NCBI RefSeq assembly: GCF_000710915.1
Contig: NZ_BAUA01000035.1
Span: forward strand, 62,001 to 126,000
DNA: 64,000 bases
Direction: 5' to 3'
DNA from: Nocardia brasiliensis IFM 10847
GTDB taxonomy: Bacteria > Actinomycetota > Actinomycetes > Mycobacteriales > Mycobacteriaceae
The position numbers and the translations under genes were made by a program. Every line of letters begins with the position of its first letter. Positions within the stretch are counted from its first letter, which is position 1. The notes beneath the pieces are model-generated. The model made no database searches, was not told the origin of the DNA, and saw nothing but the letters and a program-made list of their open reading frames with translations. Positions 57,147 through 64,000 of the stretch are shown here, piece by piece.

Positions 57147-57314
57147 ACGTGCCGCTGGCCGGGTAACCCGGCCCACCCGGGCGCCACCAGCATGGTAATC
57201 CTGCCATCCGAGCAGGCCGGCGCCGACGTGAACTCCGCTTATGCCGAGCATGCATTCACGGCTCGTCAGCACTGCGACACCGGTCGGCCGGTGGGGCGCG
57301 CATATTGTAGGGGC

Positions 57315-57770
57315 ATGGCACGCATGACGGGATCGTGGCTCTCCGGCCCTTCGGAGGGTTCCGGCGACCAGGCAAACCCCGAGTTCCCCGGCAAAGAATT
57401 GGGCCTGCCGAAGTCCGGCGCCGGATCACTGTCCGGCATGGCCCGCCGGATCGCCGCGCTGTTCGTCGACTGGCTCATCGCCCTCGGCATCGCCGCGATC
57501 ATCATGCGCGGCGGGTCGGCGTCCAGCCTCACGCTGCTGGTCTGGTTCGTGATCGGAGTGGGGGCGGTGACCATGTTCGGGTTCACCCCCGGTCAATACT
57601 TCTTGCGCCTGCGCACCGTCCGGATCGACGCGCCCGTCCCCGTCGGCATCGTCCGCGCACTCGCCCGGCAGGCCCTGCTGGTCTTCGTGGTGCCCGCCCT
57701 CTTCACCGACTCCGACGGGCGCGGCATGCACGATCGCGCGACCGGGACCGCGCTCGTCCACTCGCGCTGA
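57315..57770 (+). CDS. RDD-family membrane protein (Rv2219A-like)
   Basis: 151 aa. MARRIAALFVDWLIALGIAA is the RDD helix start, then SLTLLVWFVIGVGAVTMFGF, PGQYFLRLRTVRID and ALLVFVVPALFTDSDGRGMHDRATGT. Divergent from glnA by 282 bp. Function unknown. Confidence 0.9.
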   Translation: MARMTGSWLSGPSEGSGDQANPEFPGKELGLPKSGAGSLSGMARRIAALFVDWLIALGIAAIIMRGGSASSLTLLVWFVIGVGAVTMFGFTPGQYFLRLRTVRIDAPVPVGIVRALARQALLVFVVPALFTDSDGRGMHDRATGTALVHSR

Positions 57771-57772
57771 AC

Positions 57773-57833
57773 GCCGAGGGGGAATTGGTGGCGGCATCGC
57801 CCGAGAGCCCGCCGCCACCAGTTCCCCTTGATC
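57773..57833 (-). repeat. 61-bp intergenic palindrome family, copy R6 (reverse orientation)
   Basis: GGGGGAATTGGTGGCGGC, loop ATCGCCCGAGAG (complement of the CTCTCG..GAT loop), right arm CCGCCACCAGTTCCCCTTGATC split at 57812-57833. Its 5' end (GAACGCCG) is diverged from GATCAGG. Between the convergent RDD and DUF4191 genes. Confidence 0.78.
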
Positions 57834-57838
57834 TTGAA

Positions 57839-57884
57839 AACACCGCGGGCCCGCACCCTGGAGGGGGTGCGGGCCCACGGTGTT
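57839..57884. terminator. Bidirectional terminator
   Basis: AACACCG-GGCCCGCACCC pairs with GGGTGCGGGCCC-CGGTGTT around a short loop, between the convergent RDD and DUF4191 genes. Confidence 0.82.
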
Positions 57885-57889
57885 CGCGT

Positions 57890-58624
57890 TCAGCGCCTGC
57901 GGATCGTGCGCTGCACGCCGCGCATCTTGGCGCCGGCGGGCATCGGGCCCTTCGGCATGGCCGGGCCGGTGCGGGAGCTGAGGGCGGACAGGCGTCCCTC
58001 GATGAGGTCCATCCGCTTGGTGTCGATGTTGCGGGGCAGCTTGGTCAGGTAACGCTGCAACTCCTTGAGCGGCACCTGTCCCTCGTCGTTGCCGATGACG
58101 ACGTCGTAGATCGGGGTGTCGCCGATGAGCCGGGCGGTGCGCTTCTTCTCCTGCGCCAGCAGCGATTTCACCCGCTGCGGGGAGCCCTCGGCGACCAGCA
58201 CCACGCCGGGCAGGCCGATCACCCGGTGCACCGCGTCGAGCTGGGTGGTCGCGGCGATGCCGTTGGTCACCCGCCACTTGCCCTGCAGGTTGTCCAGCAC
58301 CCACGCCGCGGCGCCCGCCTGACCCTCCGCCTTGCCGTACACGCTCTTCTGCACCCGACGGCCGAAGATGATGAACGCGGCCAGCGCGCCCAGCACCACG
58401 CCGAACGGGACGAGCAGCCAGGTCAGCCCGAAGATCAGGCCGATCACCAGGAAGATCGCGGTGATGCCGAGCAGCGCGCCGATCATCAGCGGCAGCAGCA
58501 GCTTGTCTTCCTTGCGCTGCATCTGGAACGCCTGCCAGAGCTGCTGCCTGCGCTCTTTCGACTGCTGCTTGCGGGCCGCTTTCGCCGCGGCCTTCGCTTC
58601 CTTGGTGGGCTTACCTGCTGCCAT
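57890..58624 (-). CDS. DUF4191 membrane protein (Rv2219-like)
   Basis: 244 aa. ATG 58624 gives MAAGKPTKEAKAAAKAARKQ. Two helices (LLPLMIGALLGITAIFLVIG; WLLVPFGVVLGALAAFIIFG) are followed by RRVQKSVYGKAEGQAGAAAW and VNG-type soluble part with LVAEGSPQRVKSLLAQEKKR. Function unknown. Neighbour of RDD and glnA in mycobacteria too. Confidence 0.9.
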   Translation of the reverse strand: MAAGKPTKEAKAAAKAARKQQSKERRQQLWQAFQMQRKEDKLLLPLMIGALLGITAIFLVIGLIFGLTWLLVPFGVVLGALAAFIIFGRRVQKSVYGKAEGQAGAAAWVLDNLQGKWRVTNGIAATTQLDAVHRVIGLPGVVLVAEGSPQRVKSLLAQEKKRTARLIGDTPIYDVVIGNDEGQVPLKELQRYLTKLPRNIDTKRMDLIEGRLSALSSRTGPAMPKGPMPAGAKMRGVQRTIRRR

Positions 58625-58789
58625 GTCACTCAGGATAGTGCCCACGTCGCGCCGATTTCGCCACGCCTGTCCCGGGCCGTCGATTCCCGGTGCGGCGAGC
58701 TGCCGGATCGACCACTGCGCCGAGGTGAGCCGCTATCCGCTGTCGATGCTCGGACGGACCGCCGCCGAGGGCAGTCCCGCGAGACCGCG

Positions 58790-59239
58790 TCAATTCCAGC
58801 CGCGCCGAGCCATCGAGCCGAGCACGGTGAGATCCAGATCACCGGAGGCCTCGGTCCACCCCATAGCCCGTAACTCCACCGGAGTCGCCACGCCGAGCGC
58901 ATCGCGGAACCCGATGGCGACCGACCGCGCGAACTCGACCAAGCTGCCCGGCGAAATAGGCCAGAACATGGTCTTGGTCCAATTGTCGACTTCGCGGCGC
59001 AGCATCGGCTCGTTCCAGCCGAGTTCCCGCAATTCCGCGGCGGCCGCATCCGGAATGGGTTGCGCCAGATAGTGGTTACCGGCGAGCTCCGCCGACAATT
59101 TGATGTCGTATTGCATGAACTGCACGTACCGATTTCCCGGTGCGGCGATGATCAACGTGGCCCGGGAGGGAAGTTCGGACAGACATTGCGCCAGCGCTTG
59201 AACGAACTGTTCCCAGTCCGCGGTCACCGGCTCGTTCAT
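58790..59239 (-). CDS. Conserved hypothetical protein
   Basis: 149 aa from ATG 59239 (GGGGGAAG upstream). Visible: WEQFVQALAQCLSELPSRAT, APGNRYVQFMQYDIKLSAEL, LRELGWNEPMLRREVDNWTK. It resembles actinobacterial proteins labelled TY-Chap-like, a guess from the LIIAAPGNRYVQF segment. No signal or helix. The 165-bp gap to the DUF4191 gene holds nothing clear. Confidence 0.72.
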   Translation of the reverse strand: MNEPVTADWEQFVQALAQCLSELPSRATLIIAAPGNRYVQFMQYDIKLSAELAGNHYLAQPIPDAAAAELRELGWNEPMLRREVDNWTKTMFWPISPGSLVEFARSVAIGFRDALGVATPVELRAMGWTEASGDLDLTVLGSMARRGWN

Positions 59240-59517
59240 TCTTCCCCCGGGTGCTCGCACTGGCCCGATCATACGCCGACCTGCCTCAGACACCAGGCGA
59301 ATTGTCTTGCGACCCCGGACACTTCACCCGCGCCATAGCAAAACCGAATGACCCTTTACCGGGCCGCGGCAGTTGCCGCTTTCGCACCCGTTCCGACATT
59401 CGGAAACGGGTGCGGCCAACCGCGGCGGTGTGCGAAATCGGGCGGGGTGCCGATTCGTCGGGCAGCGGCACGCTGCTGTTCAGCTGGCGGCAACCGGGCG
59501 GTGTTAGCTTGCGGTGC

Positions 59518-60258
59518 GTGTGTGCGCGGTTGGTGGTGAGCGTCCATGACGTCGCACCCGCGAGTGCGGCGGAGACGGCGCGGTGGTGCGCGGATGCCGA
59601 CGGGTTCGGGATCCCGGTATCGCTGCTGGTGATACCCGGGCCGTGGCGGGGTGCGTCGCTGGCGCGGCAGCCGGAGTATGCGGGCTTCCTGCGGGAACGC
59701 CGGGCACGGGGGGACGAGATCATGGTGCACGGGTGGTCGCATCGCGCCGGACCCGAGGGCGGGTGGTCGCGTCGGACGCTCGGGCGCGCGGTGGCTCGCG
59801 GCGCGGCCGAGTTCGCCGCGCTCGATCAAGGCCAGGCGGCGGCCAAGCTGCGCGACGCCACCGCCGTGATGGCCGAATCCGGGCTGTCCACAACGGGTTT
59901 CACTCCGCCTGGGTGGCTGGCCTCGCCCGCCGCCGAACAGGCTTTGCGCGCGGCGGGCTTCACCCACACCACCGATCACTTCGGCGCGAAGGATCTGCGC
60001 ACCGGCCGCCGCCAGCGTGGCTTCGCTCTCTCGCACCGGCCCGGCGGCGGTTGGTCCGAACGCTTCGGCGCCGCCATGCTGCAAACCTTCGCCCGGCGCA
60101 ACGCGCGCAACGGCGGGCTCGTCCGCCTCGCCCTGCACCCCGACGACCTGCACCATCCCGGCCTGCGCGCGGCCACCCTGCGCGCCATCGACGCCGCCCT
60201 CACCGCGGGCGCGCGCCCCACCACCTACGCCGAGCTGATCGAAGCGGCGGCCTGCTGA
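59518..60258 (+). CDS. DUF2334/polysaccharide-deacetylase-like protein
   Basis: 246 aa. VVSVHDVAPASAAETARW and IMVHGWSHRAGPEGG carry the Asp/His metal triad of NodB-like deacetylases; VRLALHPDDLHHPGL is the second His motif. The start GTG 59518 gives MCARLVVSVHD. Directly coupled to the GT4 gene (TGATG overlap), so it likely works on the same glycan. The 278 bp before it hold no gene. Confidence 0.85.
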   Translation: MCARLVVSVHDVAPASAAETARWCADADGFGIPVSLLVIPGPWRGASLARQPEYAGFLRERRARGDEIMVHGWSHRAGPEGGWSRRTLGRAVARGAAEFAALDQGQAAAKLRDATAVMAESGLSTTGFTPPGWLASPAAEQALRAAGFTHTTDHFGAKDLRTGRRQRGFALSHRPGGGWSERFGAAMLQTFARRNARNGGLVRLALHPDDLHHPGLRAATLRAIDAALTAGARPTTYAELIEAAAC

Positions 60259-61358
60259 TGCGCATCGTGCAGATCGCGAACTTCTACACGCCGGCCTCGG
60301 GCGGGTTGCGAACCTGCTTGGACGAGATCGGGCGGGGCTACCTGGCGACCGGGCACGAGCGGGTGCTCGTGGTGCCGGGGCCGGCCGACGGGGACGAGGC
60401 GACGACGTCGGGGCGGCGAATCACGGTGCGCAGCCCGAAGTTCGGCGCGGGCGGCTACCACGTGCTGACCGCGCGCCGGACCCGCCCGATCCTCGATCTG
60501 CTGCGCCCTGACGTGCTCGAATGCAGTGACAAGTTGAGCGTGCGGTGGCTGGCGCCGTGGGCGCGCGGTGCCGGGGTGCCGCTCGTGCTGTTCTCCCATG
60601 AACGCATCGACGCGATTCTGCGCACCCGTGTCCCACCCGGGTTCCCCCTGGCCACGGCCGCCGACCTGGCGAACCGCCGCCTCTGCGTGCGTGCCGAAAA
60701 GGTCGTGGTCACTTCGAGTTTCGCGACGGCGGAGTTCGCTCGCATCGGCGCCACCAATGTGCGACGCGTCCCGCTCGGCGTCGACCTGACCACTTTTCGT
60801 CCCGCGACCGAAACATCCTGCACCCCCGGTGCATCGGTACGCCTGGTGCTGGTGAGCAGGCTGTCCAAGGAGAAGTGCGCCGAACGCGCCATCGCAGCGG
60901 TACGCGTGCTGGTCGATTCGGGGTTGCGCTGCGAACTGGCCGTGATCGGCGACGGCCCGCTGCGGCACCGGCTGCAACGCCTGGCGGCCGGGCTGCCGGT
61001 GATCTTCCACGGTCACCTCACCGATCGCGTCGCGATGGCGAGCCTGGTCGCCGACGCCGACATCGCGATATTCCCCTCCCCCGCCGAGACTTTCGGCCTC
61101 GCGGTGCTGGAGGCGCTGGCCTGCGGCACTCCCGTGGTGGTCCCCGACGAAGGCGCAGCCGGTGAACTCGTGGACGCCGCCGGTTCCGGCATCGTGTCCG
61201 ACGGCTCCCCGCACGGCCTCGCGGCAGGCGTCCGGGCCCTGTTGACGGTCCCCGCCCCGCAACGCCGCCGCGCCGCCCGCCGTGCGGCCGAACGCTTCCC
61301 CTGGTCCGCCACGGTCGCAGGCATGCTCGCCCTCTACGCCGACTACGAAGCCGCCTGA
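60258..61358 (+). CDS. GT4-family glycosyltransferase
   Basis: 366 aa GT-B enzyme. MRIVQIANFYTPASGGLRTC is the N-domain; VLVSRLSKEKCAERAIAAV and PSPAETFGLAVLEALACGTP (E-x7-E) bind the sugar nucleotide. Sugar and acceptor are unknown; mannose or glucose donors are common in this group. Coupled to the deacetylase-like gene. Confidence 0.9.
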   Translation: MRIVQIANFYTPASGGLRTCLDEIGRGYLATGHERVLVVPGPADGDEATTSGRRITVRSPKFGAGGYHVLTARRTRPILDLLRPDVLECSDKLSVRWLAPWARGAGVPLVLFSHERIDAILRTRVPPGFPLATAADLANRRLCVRAEKVVVTSSFATAEFARIGATNVRRVPLGVDLTTFRPATETSCTPGASVRLVLVSRLSKEKCAERAIAAVRVLVDSGLRCELAVIGDGPLRHRLQRLAAGLPVIFHGHLTDRVAMASLVADADIAIFPSPAETFGLAVLEALACGTPVVVPDEGAAGELVDAAGSGIVSDGSPHGLAAGVRALLTVPAPQRRRAARRAAERFPWSATVAGMLALYADYEAA

Positions 61359-61673
61359 ACCCCACCGCCGCACCGCGTCTCGGGTCCCGCCTCTCCAACG
61401 GGCGAATCCCCTCGAGACGGTGCAGACCCGACCGCCCCGTGCAGTCTCCAAGGACGTCCCCGCACGGCCCCCATCGCAACAGCAGCGCCGCAAGGCCATC
61501 ACCGGGGCGCCATCTCGCAAGGCCATCACCTGGGCGGCATCTCCGCAGCGCCCTCACCGGGACGCCCTCCCCGCAGCGCCGTCCCCGCAGCGCCGTCCCC
61601 GCAGCGGCACCCCGCACCGCCTCACCCCAGGGGCACGCCCGCAACATCCTGACCTCAGCAGCCGCGGCGCTGC
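61359..61673. other. Intergenic region with short tandem repeats
   Basis: 315 bp between the convergent GT4 and DMT genes. CGCAAGGCCATCACC occurs twice (61488 and 61515 approx.), and CCCCGCAGCGCCGT is tandem three times near 61569-61608. No gene seen. Confidence 0.6.
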
Positions 61674-62630
61674 CTACGCGACCACGTCCGAAGTCATCCG
61701 CTGCCCACGCTCCCCGGCGCTCGACGCCCGCACGCGCGGCACGCCGTCGACCCGTTCGTCGTGCAGGGTGGGCGAATTCGCGAGCAAAGTGACGCCGGTG
61801 ATCACCAGGACGGCCGCGAGCAGCAGCGGCATCGCCCGGGGGTGGACGGCGGCGAACAGGGTGACGCCCGCGGTGTAGCTGAGGACGGGATCGGTGATGG
61901 TCATCGCGGTGAGCGCGGTGGGCAGCGAGCCGCGAGCGTACGCCTCCTGCGTGAGCACTCCGCCCAGACCGGTGGAGATCGGGATGCCGACCAGCGCCCA
62001 GCTCAGGCCCGGCAGTGCGGTGGTAGCGATGACCACCAGCACGGCCGTGGTGGCGAAACAGCAGCCGGCCGTGACGGCGACCAGTGCCGAACGCACCTGG
62101 GTGGCGCTGGTCAGGCGAGAGAGCGCGATCAGCGTGACGATCACCAGGAAAACTCCGGCACCGGCCGTCGGCAACAGTTCGGGCCGCAACTCGGTGTGGC
62201 CGGCCGCGCTCTGCCCGACCAGCAGGATCAGTCCGGCGCACACGAAAACCGTCCCGGCCCAGTCCCGCCGCAGCAGCGGCCGCCTGCGCCGCGCCGCCGC
62301 GAACGGCAGCGCGAACAGCAGTTGCACCACCAGCAGGGACTGCACCACCGCGATCGCCCCGAGCCGCAGCGCCACCGCGTGCACGACGAACCCCGCCACG
62401 TTCGCGCCCTGCCCGGCCAGCCAGCGCCGATCGGTGAGCAATCGCCGGGCGATGCCGGCGATCACCAGGAACCGTCCCTGTGGATCCGCGGTCGCTGCCT
62501 CGCGCGCGGCGCCTTGCTGCAGCGCCGCCGACACCGCGAACAGCAGCGCGGCCACCAGAGCGAGCGTGATCGTCCCCACCGCGGCCGCATCGATCGGCGT
62601 CCCGCCCAGCGCTTCGACGCCCTCCGCCAT
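61674..62630 (-). CDS. DMT-superfamily (EamA-like) transporter
   Basis: 318 aa, about ten helices. LALVAALLFAVSAALQQGA opens the protein; ALRLGAIAVVQSLLVVQLLF and LSWALVGIPISTGLGGVLTQ are typical of EamA/DUF-type exporters in Actinobacteria. Tail RMTSDVVA is soluble. Substrate unknown. Divergent from the hydrolase at the right edge. Confidence 0.85.
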   Translation of the reverse strand: MAEGVEALGGTPIDAAAVGTITLALVAALLFAVSAALQQGAAREAATADPQGRFLVIAGIARRLLTDRRWLAGQGANVAGFVVHAVALRLGAIAVVQSLLVVQLLFALPFAAARRRRPLLRRDWAGTVFVCAGLILLVGQSAAGHTELRPELLPTAGAGVFLVIVTLIALSRLTSATQVRSALVAVTAGCCFATTAVLVVIATTALPGLSWALVGIPISTGLGGVLTQEAYARGSLPTALTAMTITDPVLSYTAGVTLFAAVHPRAMPLLLAAVLVITGVTLLANSPTLHDERVDGVPRVRASSAGERGQRMTSDVVA

Positions 62631-62777
62631 AGCGCCAATGCTGGCGGGTCGCAGTGAACATCGGGTGGCGTTCGCCCGGCGAGTCGGCGACGACCGGCGA
62701 CATTCGTCCCGCGATCGGCTGATCTGCTACCCCGGTTCCGGGGTCTGGACGGTCGTCCGGGCACACTCGATAGTCCT

Positions 62778-64000
62778 ATGGTGAGCGAACGACGTGTGCT
62801 GCTGCGCGCCCTGTGTGGGTTGCTGCTATTGCTGGCCCCGGCCATCCCGGTGACCGCCGCGGCGAAGCCGTTGGACGTGCCGTTCCAGTGGAAGCAAGCG
62901 TTCATCGACGCCCCCGACGGCACCCGCCTGCACGCGGACATCCTGCGGCCGGACGGTCTCGCCGACGATGTCCGCACGCCGGTCATCCTCACCGTGAGCC
63001 CGTACCGCGCGCACCTGGCGTATCTGAGCGAACCGCGGTTGACCGGCGGACCGTCCACCGAAAACCTGCAAGCGGACATGTTCCTGCGCGCCGGCTATAC
63101 CTACGTGATCGTCGACCTGCGCGGTTTCGGCGGTTCGTCGGGTTGCCCCGATTTCGGCGGTCCCGGTGAACGCTCGGATGTCGCGACCGCGGTGGAGTGG
63201 TCGGCGAACCAGCCGTGGTCCACCGGCAAGGTCGGCATGTTCGGTACCTCGTACGAGGGCTGGACCGGCTTGATGGGCCTGGCGACGAAGCCGAAGGGGC
63301 TCGCCGCCGTCGCCTCTTTCGAGCCGGTGGTCGATCCGTACTCGTACCTGTACATGCAGGGCGTATCGTGGAAGTTCTCCGGCAAGCCGGTCACCGAGAG
63401 CGGCGTGCGTCCAGCCGATTTCGCCGGTCTGGAACATCTGCTGATCGCGTCGACGCCCGGCCGCCCGGAGGATTCGCCCGAATATCAAGCCGCCGCAGCG
63501 CAATTGCCGATGCAGTGTTATCAGCAATATCTCGCCGAGACCGGCAACCATGACGGCAATTCCGCATTCTGGCGCGATCGCGATCTGGTCGGGCCATTGC
63601 GCGGCAACACCATTCCGTTGTTCCTCGGCCAGGGTTTCGTCGACTACAACACCCGCGCCTACCGCGTTTTCGATCTGTGGAACGGCCTCGGCCCCGGCGC
63701 GCACCGCGCCTGGTTCGGTCAATGGGGTCACCGCACCTGCCACGATAAATGCGGCACACCGCATTTCGACACCGAACTGCTGGCCTTCTTCGACAAGCAT
63801 GTGGCGGGCCGCGATACCGAAATCCCGGGTCCGCGGATCACGGTCGGGCAGTTCGACGGTCGCTGGCGCGCCGAAACCGCCTGGCCGCCGGCCGATGCCG
63901 CGCGCGTGCCGGTGGATCTGCGCTCGGGCAGCTACACCGACCGCGGCCTGGTACCCGGGCCCGACCGCGAACTCTGGTCTGTCTCGGAGCCGTTGGCCCA
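62778..64000 (+). CDS. Secreted CocE/NonD-family hydrolase, truncated by the window end
   Basis: At least 407 aa; open from ATG 62778 to the window edge with no stop. Signal peptide RRVLLRALCGLLLLLAPAIP to TAAA. FIDAPDGTRLHADILRPDG, VDLRGFGGSSGCPDFGG and KVGMFGTSYEGWTGLM (nucleophile Ser in GTSYEG) define the S15/CocE alpha/beta-hydrolase. GQGFVDYNTRAY may hold the Asp and GQWGHRTCHD the His. The C-terminal beta domain begins at the edge. Acts on ester or peptide substrates outside the cell. Confidence 0.9.
   Translation, partial: MVSERRVLLRALCGLLLLLAPAIPVTAAAKPLDVPFQWKQAFIDAPDGTRLHADILRPDGLADDVRTPVILTVSPYRAHLAYLSEPRLTGGPSTENLQADMFLRAGYTYVIVDLRGFGGSSGCPDFGGPGERSDVATAVEWSANQPWSTGKVGMFGTSYEGWTGLMGLATKPKGLAAVASFEPVVDPYSYLYMQGVSWKFSGKPVTESGVRPADFAGLEHLLIASTPGRPEDSPEYQAAAAQLPMQCYQQYLAETGNHDGNSAFWRDRDLVGPLRGNTIPLFLGQGFVDYNTRAYRVFDLWNGLGPGAHRAWFGQWGHRTCHDKCGTPHFDTELLAFFDKHVAGRDTEIPGPRITVGQFDGRWRAETAWPPADAARVPVDLRSGSYTDRGLVPGPDRELWSVSEPLA

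Noticed and set aside
61018..62766. Minus-strand 582-aa frame near the DMT gene
   Set aside because: Arg/Gly-rich shadow of the GT4 and DMT genes.

Overview
The window is high-GC actinobacterial chromosome. Many genes start with GTG or TTG, are translationally coupled by 1-4 nt overlaps, and end in long GC-rich hairpins. Gene content and order match, from memory, the mycobacterial block Rv2182c-Rv2220: DEDDh exonuclease, RipC-type NlpC/P60, PimB', SRPBCC and ArsA-like genes, PlsC, ctaF-ctaC, asnB, adoK, HesB, cobU/T/S, ilvE, gcvT, pepB, dlaT, lipB, lipA and glnA. Mycolic-acid-group lipid genes together with many family-specific intergenic palindromes point to Nocardia or a close relative. No tRNA, rRNA, CRISPR array, insertion sequence or prophage was seen.

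Layout. 1-12.1 kb: a frameshifted DEDDh/GIY-YIG exonuclease, then a plus-strand cell-envelope run with two NlpC/P60 endopeptidases, an anchored HExxH protein, PimB', SRPBCC proteins, an ArsA-like ATPase, a ROK kinase and a PlsC-type acyltransferase. 12.1-17.5 kb: Tat-exported PhoD, a FAD oxidoreductase, a degenerate SDR and an unknown gene. 17.5-24.9 kb: ctaC-ctaF (minus), asnB (plus), adoK and HesB (minus) and a DUF3043 membrane protein, with an 800-bp repeat field between asnB and adoK. 25-29.4 kb: a GlxA/AraC-type regulator and cobU-cobT-cobS for cobalamin nucleotide-loop assembly. 29.7-36.2 kb: a metallo-hydrolase, ilvE, gcvT, a GNAT, a zinc-finger/TetR regulator coupled to leucyl aminopeptidase. 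36.2-37.0 kb: a non-coding nest of tandem and palindromic repeats. 37.0-42.8 kb: dlaT, a TIGR01777 epimerase-like gene, a GNAT, lipB and lipA, i.e. lipoate synthesis beside a lipoyl-bearing E2. 43.0-55.3 kb: accessory genes, including an Rv3235-family protein with internal duplications, a CmtR-like metal sensor with a CDF-type exporter, a MFS carrier, a Rid protein, an EF-G paralogue, a secreted tyrosine phosphatase, guanine deaminase and a frameshifted type-B carboxylesterase. 55.6-58.6 kb: glnA behind a textbook GlnR box, RDD and DUF4191 genes. 58.8-64 kb: a coupled deacetylase/GT4 pair, a DMT transporter and a CocE-like hydrolase cut by the right edge.

The most notable structure is a family of 61-bp palindromes (six copies, both orientations, one intergenic position each). 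Three genes carry single-base shifts in short homopolymers, which is either assembly error or recent decay and should be resolved before they are called pseudogenes. I did not find a convincing new multi-gene system.
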